Below are positions 30,501 to 36,579 of a DNA stretch of 63,443 nucleotides, one piece after another; the stretch's first letter is position 1; every line of letters starts with the position of its first letter. Source of the stretch: Phoronis australis (Eukaryota; Phoronida; Phoronidae); assembly GCA_002633005.1 (NCBI GenBank), contig NMRA01000263.1, positions 126,824 through 190,266 on the forward strand. The letters run 5' to 3'. The notes beneath the pieces were generated by a model, which made no database searches, was not told the origin of the DNA, and was given only the letters and a program-made list of their open reading frames with translations. The translations under genes and the position numbers were made by a program.

Positions 30501-33500
30501 ACCTGTGTCTTGAGCATAGTAACCATTTCCGACAGTGACTGAAGCTGTTCTTGAAGTGTTCTACCTTCCTCGTGTTTGTCGGTAATCACATTACTAATGT
30601 CCCCGGTGTCCTTAAAAGGCTTCAAATGGGGAGAGTCGACACTAACTATGCCTTTGCCATTTAACTGGTCCTCTTCAGCTGAACACAAAATTAGCAATGG
30701 CATATTGACTGACAGTAACCATAAGAGTGTAACATTTTGATAACAGTAATGGTAGAACAATGTAGTTATTCTGTACAAAAGAAGTCTAAAATGCTAGTTT
30801 TTAATTCTTTAAATAGGCTGAAGTATAAGTCACGAATTATATAAATTACCATTCAAAAGCTATTTTATAACAACTATAGGGAACAAACTATGTTAACAAT
30901 GAAATGGACATTGAGTACTTTCCTTTAATTTTGCGTGAAAAGCTTACAAAATGTTGGAAATTCTAGTGGCTGAACATTTCTCATACGAACTCAACAGGAT
31001 TTTCATGAAGTTTTCTCTGTCCTCACTAGGCACTCAAAACAATTCACGTAAAACTATAAAAATATTCAAATAAACAGAACTAAAAAATCTAGTGATCCTG
31101 AAAATCACTTGATCACGGGTGAGAAACAACATGACCACCGGTCCTCAAAATCGGACTGCCTCACCCAAAACAGGACCTCCGGGGATCAATATGCGGTTTC
31201 AATCCCCGGCGGTCATGTTCAGTCCCCGGCGGTCCTGTTTTCTGGTGGGGCGGTCATGTTTTTAGGTGCGTCAGTCCCATTTTCTGGTGCGACGGTCCCA
31301 TTTGATCCCCGGAGGTCCTGTTTTGGGTGAGGCGGTCCGATTTAGGAGGACCGGCGGTCATGTTGTTTCTCACCCGTGTTGATACTCCTGGGCAAATAAA
31401 CATGAAATCCCAGCAAGACTAGGCACCACCACAAGGGCTGCACAATGGTATTCAAATGCTGATACTAACTGACAGTACATAAATGAACACCAGCAGGATA
31501 CAGAGAGCAAAAGTACTGGTCTTATTATCAGGTCTAGGAACATTTAGGAAGCATGAAGCATGGAAAAGAATAACTCTTTACATTCATTATGGAAAGTGTA
31601 TTCAACAGATTTTGAGAACATTGTCATGTTCCACAGTAAATGTTCCTCAGTCTTCAGATCTCCATACCAGTATAAGATTCATAGACTGAAGGTTTTGTTT
31701 ACGGAGCCTTGCCTGAGTTTGCCCAATCGGTGACTGAAAGGAACAGTCAGGTGGATAACCCACTAATTGCAAACAACAGCAGGCGTGCATTCCCTAGAGG
31801 CAAGACTTCATGAGATATCAACATGTATTGCAAGGAAAGCATGAGATCACACTAGCTTCCTCAGAGAGATTCTTGTGTCTACAAAACTCTACCTGTAGAG
31901 GGAAGAATCTCACGAAAATGCAAGAACACAAGACTTCACGAGATATTGCCTTATATTACAAGCAAAGCACATGGTCATACTAAATTCTTTAGTGAAGTTC
32001 TTGCTTCTACGAAACTCTAGTCAGGTTTCACTTTTCTAAGACGCAAGATGATGCAAGAGATATTATTATGCATTAAATGGTTACAACCAAAGCCCATGAA
32101 CACAATGGATTTTCTTGGCTTGCGTCCACAGAACACAGCCATAATATCAGTCATTCCAACACAGAACTATCAAAAAATATCATTAAAATACGGCATCACA
32201 AAGAAAATATCAAAGGGTTTTTTAAAGTGAGCTGTACAGCACTAGGCAAGACAGAAGAGGGCCGGGTGTCTAATAGAAACCTGCCTCCCTTTAACAGCAT
32301 CTGGGTCTGACACACATACGCACATCTGAAATCAATACCCACCCCCACTTCTAGTAATCCACCACTCTGGACAACAAACACCAATAGTATACAGCCCAAG
32401 CCATAATCAAGCATCAGAACTACATTCCTAAACATCTGGTAAATGAATTCAAACAAGAATTTTAAAAGCACTTTTAACCTGCAATGAATACTTACTGAGT
32501 GTTTGACTTCTTTCTATGTGCTCCGTCTCACTACTGTTGAGGCATGGTTGGAAACTTTTGTTACTGGAAAGTTTTGCTTCAACAATTTTGCCCTGAAATA
32601 GTTCATGAATCCAACAAGAACAGAAAAACTGATTTTAACTGTTAAAACAGTGTGCTTAAATAACTGCCAAATTAAAAATTCGAAATTGACTACGTTGCAA
32701 TAATTTTTCACGTATTTTTGCACACAATAATTGCCAAAATTGTAGTACATGTATTTCTAATTAACGAAGACCGATTACTGTGATGCAAACTGGGGAAATT
32801 TTGACATTTTTGAGTTTTTTATTTTTCTTTTGCTTCAAAATTTGACAAAATAAAAATTCACTAGTCCGCCATGTTGTGCACTAAACAGGTGAGGAATTAC
32901 CCGAAGTGCATGATAATGAATGTATGAGGTCCAGGCGGTTGACTGACTAAAAGTACTGCCTAAATGAAGAAAGCAGATGAAGACAGAGAAAATATGCGGC
33001 CAAAATAGAGGTTACTGTGAAGAATGATAATTACAGGTAGAAATGAAGCCTGAAATACATTTCCTAATGAATTGACCTGTTTGCAAATAGTGCGTGTAGT
33101 TGTCTGAGCTATGGACTGAGAGAAGCCAGTGCTGCGTCAAAATTATTGATGTGAGCAGGCGATACCTCAATGGAAATTATGTATGTCTACAGCTAAGTTA
33201 AAAATACTTTTTTCCACTTTTTTATATGAAGAATATCATAAAACAAATTTCAATGCCAACCAATTTAGTCAAAAGTTGCTCCCAAATTGTACTTTTTCAC
33301 ACACCTGACAATAATTGTTTTCAACCAAAAACATGAGTTGATGCAGAATTTCAAAGCTTAATTTTGAATTACTGGTAGTGGACCATAAAAATATGGGACT
33401 GGCACTTAGCAGCTTCACATTTGATTATGAAAACATCAACACATAAAGGGCTGTAATTTACACTAAATGATCCAGTTCTAGTGATGCCTTTGACTGATGA

Positions 33501-34123
33501 ATTGCAACCTGTGTTTTGAATGAACATCTTTAAAGTACACAGTCAGTCATATGTACAATTTCCATCATTTGTTACAACAGAGCCAAGTTTGTAAAACCTA
33601 ACAACTAAGTAAAATCAATTTTTAACACTTACCAAAAACTTTTTTCTTCCAAACTTGTCTGATCCAAAGCGTACAGAAACCCGGTCAAACAAATTCCAAG
33701 GAAATGACTGGGGAAATGTCTTGGCAATTCTCTTGATGCAGTTTATGACTAACTCCACATTTTGTTTATGAATGGTCACTGTGAATGTGGTGAGCTCATT
33801 CTGGTCAAGAATATGCTGGAACTTCACAGAGTGGACAGCTTTGCAATTGCTGCTACAGAATTTAACGACTAGAAAGTTGTAGTGTAGATTAGATATTATC
33901 TGTATAAATGTTCTGTTATCCACAAGGGATTCTATACTGAGAAGGGATGCAGCAGTCTTATCTCTCTGCTGGGCATGGATAAAAAACTTCAGAAAGTTTG
34001 TTGAATTCAGCTGAAGGTTTTCAGTCAATGGAATGGGAATGATGTTAGGACCAAAATCTTCAGTAAGCCACAGTTCACCATTCTTTGATGAGGAAGTATT
34101 TAGGATGCTCACAATATCCAATC
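414..34123 (-). CDS. Multi-exon secreted mosaic gene: TSPN, coiled coil, VWC, EGF, Kunitz, two tyrosinase-like modules (partial, both ends open)
   Basis: I joined 27 exons by GT-AG sites with matching phases and no internal stop, about 2,285 codons. Domain order is TSPN/LamG-like, linker, coiled coil, VWC half, EGF, Kunitz, VWC-like, tyrosinase-like 1, pentapeptide repeats, tail, Cys-rich block, EGF, Kunitz, pentapeptide repeats, VWC-like, tyrosinase-like 2, long pentapeptide repeats, tail, Cys-rich block, then at least six VWC units. All recognised domains are extracellular types, so I infer a secreted or matrix protein. VWC arrays of this kind occur in chordin and kielin, which bind BMP ligands; TSPN plus coiled coil plus VWC recalls NELL proteins and thrombospondins. 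The tyrosinase-like domains lack most copper ligands. The first exon and signal peptide were not found, and the last exon present ends in phase 1, so the gene continues to the left. I know no named orthologue with this architecture. Confidence 0.88.
585..2842. other. Introns around the 1267-1452 exon
   Basis: Apart from the exon at 1267-1452, no conserved coding pattern was seen. The plus-strand open frame near 2091-2378 has no domain and no splice context. A ggtggatctaggatg-type segment near 2550 resembles one near 26940 and may be part of a dispersed repeat. Confidence 0.4.
1267..1452 (-). CDS. Exon: complete VWC domain
   Basis: CLYEGKTFRDGQVFTPQFNRC, CLNCSCSKSVVRC and PLGECCPTHCP: full VWC with one extra residue in the final CC-x2-C (CCPTHC). 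Donor gtgagt, phase 1 to 1. Confidence 0.93.
2843..3019 (-). CDS. Exon: complete VWC domain
   Basis: CLFEGKPYRHGRRFEPDPC, CRTCRCAYGSVRC and PGQCCRECPG: full VWC with the usual ten Cys. Acceptor ttttacag, donor gtaggt, phase 1 to 1. Confidence 0.93.
3367..4537. repeat. Duplicated block, copy 1
   Basis: Nearly identical and collinear with 5111-6281 (constant offset of 1744), differing by scattered single-base changes. It contains the duplicate VWC exon 4310-4403. After 4537 the copies diverge abruptly. Confidence 0.93.
4310..4403 (-). CDS. Duplicate of the preceding VWC-half exon
   Basis: Encodes the same protein as 6054-6147 with only silent differences, with intact acceptor and donor. Phase 0 to 1 means it can replace, but not follow, the other copy. 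It lies in a block of about 1.17 kb repeated at 5111-6281, and an N sits at 5110 exactly where the second copy starts. It is therefore probably the other allele left in by assembly. A true mutually exclusive exon is the alternative. Confidence 0.55.
5111..6281. repeat. Duplicated block, copy 2, starting right after an assembly N
   Basis: Second copy of the block at 3367-4537, with the exon at 6054-6147. The first base follows the single N at 5110. This position favours unmerged alleles joined end to end over a true tandem duplication. The 4538-5109 stretch between the copies would then be an insertion in one allele. Confidence 0.93.
6054..6147 (-). CDS. Exon: second half of VWC (copy nearer the preceding exon)
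   Basis: NGKTTCKETKCPPVSC and PGVCCPGCSG complete the VWC begun at 7675-7919. 94 nt, phase 0 to 1. An almost identical exon lies at 4310-4403 inside a duplicated block. Only one of the two can be used in a message, because splicing both in series breaks the frame. Confidence 0.88.
6282..7674. other. Intron, nothing recognised
   Basis: Non-coding sequence between VWC exons of the mosaic gene. No exon, array or element with ends was seen. Confidence 0.4.
7675..7919 (-). CDS. Exon: complete VWC domain plus first half of the next
   Basis: CEYLGKPYVNGAEF...CQRCRC...CRSKECPDMEFC...PGNCCPTC is a full VWC. CGDKAHGATWREDDCRTCRC starts another, completed by the following exon. Phase 1 to 0. Confidence 0.93.
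8654..8747 (-). CDS. Exon: second half of a VWC domain
   Basis: MGSIECGPQHCPRITCNNP, then VTLPGQCCSTCDG: the C-terminal VWC half with CC-x2-C. With the previous exon it makes a complete VWC. Acceptor attttcag, donor gtcagt. Confidence 0.88.
9411..9496 (-). CDS. Exon: first half of a VWC domain
   Basis: CVDPYTGAKREEGTSWSGST followed by KCEVCQCL: the N-terminal VWC half. The donor is the unusual gtcagt, shared with the next exon. Phase 1 to 0. Confidence 0.85.
9977..10164 (-). CDS. Exon: Cys-rich block (module B)
   Basis: 62 codons: CPVDKPPIACDQSLCRGLTC, then VCRVYNCGSCLPIWIDGLTG and VQCL. Paralogous to the exon at 18952-19200 (C-x4-CG-x-C-x2-W). Acceptor ccacag, donor gtaagt, phase 2 to 1. 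Confidence 0.85.
10850..12534 (-). CDS. Exon (1,685 nt): VWC-like segment, tyrosinase-like domain 2, pentapeptide array and tail
   Basis: One long exon holds what module A spreads over five. It starts VVKFVPGSNCGNIDC (VWC-like). The tyrosinase-like core runs from LRKEIRELTRDEL: CuA has EQHAHHVPQAYGS and FLPWHRYFLAMFE, followed by VPYYDWTADVGDF; CuB has FHQAVGGHMA and DPLFFSHYAYIDKLWDEWQ. By eye three of six copper His are kept (HA, PWH and one CuB His). The second CuA His is Tyr; the other two CuB positions are Ser and Tyr. Better kept than domain 1, but probably not a normal dicopper oxidase. At 11605-11160 more than 20 units of G-[YF]-[DN]-x-x follow, then a tail with CNNYYRGPLY and ICPQVSSLKSWWFPVYWLDR. 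Confidence 0.94.
12869..13137. mobile_element. 269-bp inverted-repeat element flanked by TTAA (MITE)
   Basis: The left end TTAA|AGCTGCATTTCGCC and the right end GGCGAATTGCAGCT|TTAA form terminal inverted repeats that stay similar for about 45 bp, with TTAA on both sides. No coding capacity. TTAA target sites are typical of the piggyBac and Kolobok superfamilies. It lies in an intron of the mosaic gene. Confidence 0.75.
13321..13459 (-). CDS. Exon: last repeats before VWC-like segment (module B)
   Basis: 46 codons: GGFNCHGYNEGSVNYRGL ends the repeat run, then YDCFDVNSVESCKQMERSQ leads to the next exon. Acceptor attgcag, donor gtacat, phase 2 to 0. The position corresponds to the linker ahead of the VWC-like segment in module A. 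Confidence 0.83.
13787..13910 (+). repeat. Dispersed repeat, copy 1
   Basis: Contains GCCATTCTGTAACTAGAATC ... AGTTATTACCAGC ... TCTTAACAGAATTGG ... TTTGTCTTGTACTGT. The same order of motifs recurs at 15721-15832 and, inverted, at 54588-54712. An interspersed non-coding family. Confidence 0.7.
14133..14420. repeat. 36-bp minisatellite, 8 copies
   Basis: Unit AAACTTTCTGATACTATGCT followed by ATGTGCACTAGTCTCC, spaced exactly 36 bp, with few mismatches. It reads open on both strands because 36 is a multiple of three, but there is no sign that it is coding. In an intron between repeat exons of the mosaic gene. Confidence 0.95.
15138..15303 (-). CDS. Exon: pentapeptide repeats (module B)
   Basis: 54 codons: GFNRRGLNADGVDRQGYDGS, then GWNRTGW and YNDQGYHIDTGLDR. 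The five-residue step is clear. Acceptor tttgtag, donor gtgagt, phase 1 to 2. Confidence 0.87.
15721..15832 (+). repeat. Dispersed repeat, copy 2
   Basis: GCCATTCTGTATAATTCCTC ... AGTTATTACCAGC ... TTGCTGTTAACAGA ... TTTTTGTCTTGTACTGTG, matching 13787-13910 and the inverted copy at 54588-54712. Confidence 0.65.
16524..16633 (-). CDS. Exon: diverged pentapeptide repeats (module B)
   Basis: A 110-nt exon, YGFDRDGRGKGGQPRTVDT and on to VYDQQGFDWQ. The units are looser than elsewhere but keep G-F-D. Acceptor gtccag, donor gtgcgt, phases 2 and 1. Confidence 0.82.
17127..17263. repeat. 20-bp minisatellite, 7 copies
   Basis: AAGGTCGCACATTTCATTTG repeated with a period of exactly 20 bp; the last copy is diverged. 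It lies about 85 bp downstream (in gene sense) of the Kunitz exon 17348-17555. Confidence 0.95.
17348..17555 (-). CDS. Exon: Kunitz domain (module B) and first repeat unit
   Basis: SCDKGSQRWFYNF...CEPFTYNGCAGNANNF...CQQHC completes the Kunitz signature. The P1 position after the second Cys is Asp, again unlike a trypsin inhibitor. The exon ends CCTRTARLLSALYGFSKDGYDR, so pentapeptide units start directly after the Kunitz domain. Donor cag|gtttgt is weak but keeps the phase. Confidence 0.9.
17947..18108 (-). CDS. Exon: EGF domain and start of Kunitz (module B)
   Basis: DPCHPNPCKNGGTC...CMCPPGYQGPTC is a standard six-Cys EGF. It is followed by VCALPMDSG, the first Kunitz Cys. The intron cuts the Kunitz domain, as in module A, but earlier, before the second Cys. 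Confidence 0.92.
18952..19200 (-). CDS. Exon: Cys-rich block (module A)
   Basis: 83 codons with the pattern C-x-NPC-x4-C...C-x4-CGDCQAVWYHRGRRVDC. The paralogous block at 9977-10164 has CRVYNCGSCLPIWIDG. A Cys-Gly-x-Cys-x-A/P-x-W/F block of this kind occurs in several secreted invertebrate proteins, but I cannot give it a firm name. I placed the end at the strong donor gtaagg, which gives the phase needed for the EGF exon. The open frame running on to 18803 is then intron. Confidence 0.8.
19702..19941 (-). CDS. Exon: tail region after repeats (module A)
   Basis: 80 codons, including CNYSYLRPIGPWQSKI and LARTCTGLGPVS. The position and rough layout match the tail after the second repeat array (CNNYYRGPLY ... 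FPVYWLDR), so it is the module A counterpart. No known family was recognised. The donor at this exon (cagA|gtaggt) was chosen because only phase 1 keeps the next exon open. Confidence 0.8.
20301..20468 (-). CDS. Exon: G-Y-D-R pentapeptide repeats (module A, part 2)
   Basis: Continues the array (GYNRDGYNFRGYDREGYD and on to GFNIYGVDRQGKDRFGN) and ends VGCLDTS. The phases fit both neighbours. The Cys after the array probably pairs within the following tail (inference). Confidence 0.9.
20852..21027 (-). CDS. Exon: G-Y-D-R pentapeptide repeats (module A, part 1)
   Basis: 58 codons, nearly all in five-residue steps of the form G-[YF]-[DN]-R-x: WGFDRRGYDRDGYN, then after a short break YGYDRTGYDRRGYDRHGHDR. 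Acceptor atgtag, donor gtatgg, phase 2 to phase 1. The repeats are rich in Gly, Tyr, Asp and Arg with no Cys, so a structural or matrix-binding role is possible. The function is unknown. Confidence 0.9.
21028..22010. other. Intron, nothing recognised
   Basis: Separates tyrosinase-like domain 1 from its repeat exons. AT-rich, no conserved coding signal. Module B has no intron at the matching place. Confidence 0.4.
22011..22820 (-). CDS. Exon: tyrosinase-like domain 1 (degenerate copper sites)
   Basis: 269 codons begin SCSKTHVRKEIRDLT and cover a whole tyrosinase/hemocyanin-type core. The CuA region reads FLPWHRLFIHRMEQ then IPYFDFTTDVGDF; the CuB region reads RNFVGGDMA then NDPLFYAFHSYID. In the family each copper is held by three His. 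Aligned by eye to domain 2 and to the bacterial consensus, the CuA residues are Tyr, Asn and His (PWH); the CuB residues are Ala, Arg and His. Four of six ligands are therefore gone and oxidase activity is very unlikely. The exon ends with the first pentapeptide units (GYDGYDVHGYDR). Confidence 0.92.
23421..23629 (-). CDS. Exon: VWC-like Cys-rich segment before tyrosinase-like domain 1
   Basis: 69 codons with the pattern VCFIPGVTC...CRYDNTTYKVSETFRVGCDTCQC...VC. The matching segment before tyrosinase-like domain 2 starts KFVPGSNC, so the two are paralogous. GC-x-x-CQC is VWC-like, but the domain is short. The exon ends in phase 2 and joins in frame to the tyrosinase exon. Confidence 0.85.
23630..25724. 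other. Intron, nothing recognised except a C run
   Basis: About 2.1 kb between the Kunitz and VWC-like exons of module A. A run of about 13 C lies near 24705. No exon-like reading with correct phase was found. Confidence 0.4.
25725..25843 (-). CDS. Exon: second half of Kunitz domain (module A)
   Basis: GCNGNPNNFLSVSQCEGAC is the C-terminal Kunitz signature (GC-x-GN-x-NNF-x6-C-x3-C). It is followed by ACTYRTGSASTRVEYKCE, a short linker to the next VWC-like part. Acceptor ttaacag, donor gtaagt, phases consistent with both neighbours. Confidence 0.93.
26352..26579 (-). CDS. Exon: EGF domain and first half of a Kunitz domain (module A)
   Basis: The reading starts DPCINHPCLNGGTC, a classic EGF start, and runs through CVCPPWCTGPEC. 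It carries one Cys more than a normal EGF, at the W-C of that segment. The Kunitz domain follows: NPCVYQKEEGEKCG...RYYYDASLQNCQPFLFSG, the first three cysteines with the R-Y/W-Y-Y-D motif. The residue after the second Kunitz Cys (P1) is Gly, so trypsin-type inhibition is unlikely (inference). The exon ends in phase 1 in the middle of the Kunitz domain. Confidence 0.92.
26580..28931. other. Intron with possible dispersed-repeat segment
   Basis: About 2.35 kb between the short VWC exon and the EGF exon. A GTGGCGGATTTAGAGGGGGG segment at about 26941-26960 resembles one near 2550. Nothing else was recognised. Confidence 0.35.
28932..28980 (-). CDS. Exon: short VWC continuation
   Basis: A 49-nt exon encoding NGRPVCSLRTDIPECY, bounded by ttctttag and gtaagt. 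It supplies the x-G-x-x-x-C part of the VWC begun upstream. The usual CC-x2-C C-terminal half is missing, because the next exon goes directly into an EGF domain. This is therefore a truncated VWC. Confidence 0.8.
29810..29941 (-). CDS. Exon: end of coiled coil and first half of a VWC domain
   Basis: 44 codons, phase 0 at both ends. LHKRVSRLEMCKC closes the coiled coil. It is followed by CSSDGSVFQEGESW...CTLCTC, the N-terminal VWC signature (C-x3-G-x8-W-x-C-x2-C-x-C). Confidence 0.85.
30503..30678 (-). CDS. Exon: acidic linker and coiled coil
   Basis: This 176-nt exon (acceptor gttcag, donor gtgagt) starts with EEDQLNGKG and ends in a heptad-like stretch, LQEQLQSLSEMVTMLKTQ. The next exon continues it with NSELHKRVSRLEMCKC. 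The Leu/Met/Val spacing predicts a parallel coiled coil placed between the TSPN and VWC parts, as in thrombospondins and NELL proteins, where it drives oligomerisation. The CKC after the helix could form interchain disulfides (inference). Confidence 0.8.
31114..31378. mobile_element. 265-bp GC-rich inverted-repeat element with 5-bp target duplication
   Basis: Both ends start CACGGGTGAGAAACAACATG in inverted orientation, and the inverted similarity extends about 80 bp. TTGAT flanks both sides (31109-31113 and 31379-31383), a 5-bp target-site duplication. The interior is made of variants of a GGCGGTCCTGTTTT-like motif, so the whole element could fold back. Far more GC-rich than its surroundings. 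No protein coding expected. Confidence 0.9.
32496..32592 (-). CDS. Exon: linker between TSPN and coiled coil
   Basis: A short exon of 97 nt lies between a tatttcag acceptor and a gtaagt donor. It reads in the frame set by both neighbours and ends in phase 1. The sequence is polar, with one Cys (SFQPCLNSS), a possible N-glycosylation site (NSS) and no recognised domain. It was picked by splice sites and phase, so it is less certain than the domain exons. Confidence 0.65.
33633..34123 (-). CDS. Exon: thrombospondin-N/laminin-G-like domain
   Basis: The acceptor (ttttcag) and donor (ttg|gtaagt) bound 163 codons. The start LDIVSIL and an end near FDRVSVRFGSDKFGRKKF match the N-terminal TSPN fold of thrombospondins, NELLs and some collagens, in which LDLL-type starts and alternating beta strands are usual. 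It needs one base from an upstream exon and ends in phase 0. The upstream exon, presumably encoding the signal peptide, was not identified. One C-x3-C pair (CSSNC) lies mid-domain, as in TSPN domains. The family assignment rests on pattern and context only. Confidence 0.7.
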
Positions 34124-35883
34124 CTGAAAATTAAAAAAATCAGTCACTAGTTTCAATGGAGCATTTCTACGATGGAACGTGCTAGGCTAAGTGGCAATCT
34201 GCTGGATGGTCACATTAACGTCATGTCCTATAAGGTAAACTTCGGTGTTTTAATACTCCATCAAAAATCTCCTTACCATTCCCACTAATTCCGAGTACGG
34301 TAAAGTTTTCTCAACATTAGAACAAAAATAATGGCCAAAAATGGAATTTTTTCAATTTCCCAATGCTCACTGTATTCCCAAATATGCTCAAAATTTCATT
34401 GTTTGTTTGTTGATGATGTTAGCCCCACTATACAAAGTTTTCACACAACAAAGCAAAAAATTCTTTTTGTTGCTCTAGTTGAGCATTTTTGAAGAAGTAA
34501 AAATGTTCTGTTCTGCCGTATTGTGCTCTAATTTGAAGAAACTATTTCTCTGAATTTGACACCAGGTGGCATAGGTGATTCCCATTCTTCATTCAACTGC
34601 TAGTTACATCCGGACTAGCCTTTGCCACGGAAGCGGAATTTCACAATTCTGCAATTTAATCCACCTACTTAGAGAGGAGTTGCAAATGATTTAGTCCAGG
34701 ATTTACACTTTCCTACTGACCAAAACTCCTAAGAACAAGAGAGTTGCAATGTCAGAAATAGGAAAGCGACAACACTGCTAATTTACAGAATCTGGTTGTT
34801 ATATTCATGACTACAATCCACAATGTATTTTAGTTCTTCCACAAGATTTAATCTCTGGTCATAGGGTTCAGCAGGTCTAGTCACTGGACTGAGAAGTTTG
34901 GATGTCATGTTGTCTACCTTTAAGTTATCAAAAAATGGAGTGACCTTCTGGAGGTGGAATTACACACTAGTAGACATCCTATGAAAGCCTTGGGGTCTTT
35001 TCTTTCAGGTCATGGGCTTTTAATGAATTCACCTTACAACTACATAAACTTTTAAACGAGCTTAGATTGGCTTATAAATGCTGACTCGTGTGACTACGGT
35101 AAAACCACACCAATTTTGGACACAATATGACACATAGGTGACATTTTTTCCATTTTTTAATGAATGATATACCGGTACAGTACTTTGAGTACTAGAATGA
35201 GGCATTGCCATTCTATGTTTTGATTCTGCACATTAGGCACCAACAGAAAGTATCTTTGAAAAATTGTGGACATGCACAACTATGTTCTAAACAAGACCTT
35301 GAAAACTGAAAAATGTGTATTTTTGGTCATTATTTTTTGTCCGAAATTGGTGAGATTTTAGAGTGGTGTTGCTTTTTTAACGGTCACTGTCCTGATGCCA
35401 GATAGGCAAGAGTTGACCCAAGCTAGACTAAATATCCTGATATTATCATGTATCCATTGTATAACATTGAAAGTTTGAGCCTGGAAATGAAAAGAGGAAA
35501 AAGATGTGTGCTGGAGGCTTATGCCCATGGGTTGGATTAAACTCATGAGAATACATCCACAATAGACCAATGAACTAATCCTCTTCACTATTGGGAGTCA
35601 AATAGTGAAAATCATGCAGAGAAACTGGGTCAAGTCATTACAGAGTGAATGAAGAAGAACATTTCCTGTCTACAACATATGCTTCCAAGCAATGACTACA
35701 AGGACTTACATTTAAAATATACCAAAGGCACTGGCAATTCCCATTTTTGAAAAAAAAAATTAAAAATCAAATAAACATCAAAAAGCAACACAATGTACAA
35801 AATAACTTCAGGCAAAAATTATAAGACATTATACCACAATATTAGCCTCAAATGGCAGATACAACCGTGTAATAACCCATAAA

Positions 35884-35905
35884 GTTATCTCACTAGTGAG
35901 ATAAC
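35884..35905. repeat. Perfect 22-bp palindrome
   Basis: GTTATCTCACT followed by AGTGAGATAAC, an exact palindrome with no spacer. It lies 15 bp from the tRNA-like SINE segment and may be part of that element's tail. Confidence 0.9.
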
Positions 35906-35920
35906 GATTTGGCGGGAAAA

Positions 35921-35990
35921 CGAGGACGGGGTCGAACCCGGGACCCTAATATTGCTGGTCGCCGACTTTACCACTACACCACGCAGCGAC
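35921..35990 (-). repeat. tRNA-derived SINE-like segment
   Basis: On the minus strand GTGGTGTAGTGGTAA fits a Pol III A box, and GGGTTCGACCCC, about 30 bp further, fits a B box. The acceptor arms do not pair and the T stem is imperfect, so it is not a working tRNA. A tRNA-derived SINE head or tRNA pseudogene is the best reading. Confidence 0.65.
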
Positions 35991-36579
35991 TGACGTCATC
36001 AAGAGTGAAAATGGAATACTTAAATGAGCACGCGCAATAATCGCACGTTCAACAAACCGCATTGTACTGTACTTATACGCTACGAAAAAACTCTGAGGTC
36101 ATATGTCCATTCCCAAATATGGCAACGCAATGCATTCTGGGATGTAATGTCGGATTTGACGACCACAAAGGCGTGTCTTTTTGACCAACTTTCAAACGCA
36201 AAGAAAAATACTCCAAACTCACCTAAAGCACCCCATATTTACGAAACCTTCAAAAAAACTTATACAGCCTGACACAATATAGGTTTTAAACATAACAAAT
36301 AACGTTATACTTTCCTTATTTTATACAATTTTTCAAGGTCCAAGCCACTTTAACAGAAATCAATGAGAGACTCAGGAACAAACCGCATACCTACCAGGTT
36401 AATAGAAAACTGGTAGCCTACCCTACACTACACTACACTACACTACAAAAGTCCTGTCATACTGTACTCGTGATAGAGGCAAAACTGTCTTAGTGTTAAC
36501 TAAAAAAACTAGGACTCAATATTTTAAGCGCCGCGTCTCTGCATCATTGGCGCACTGCTTAACTTGGACCAAACATTAA

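Larger units (their letters stand above)
30679..33632. other. Introns around the linker exon
   Basis: Apart from the exon 32496-32592 and the inverted-repeat element 31114-31378, no coding or structural signal was recognised. Confidence 0.4.
34124..36575. other. 5' flank or first intron of the mosaic gene
   Basis: The missing first exon(s) of the mosaic gene should lie here or further upstream. I could not find a convincing signal-peptide exon with a phase-1 donor. Contains the palindrome at 35884 and the SINE-like piece at 35921. A short (ACTAC)n run lies near 36423-36446. Confidence 0.4.

Noticed and set aside
35358-35588. Minus-strand frame starting MKRISSLVYCGCILMSLIQP as the signal-peptide exon of the mosaic gene
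   Set aside because: The hydrophobic stretch is short and broken, and no clear phase-1 donor joins it to the exon at 34123.
35921-35990. A functional tRNA gene
   Set aside because: Acceptor arms do not pair and the T stem is imperfect, so it fits a SINE or pseudogene only.
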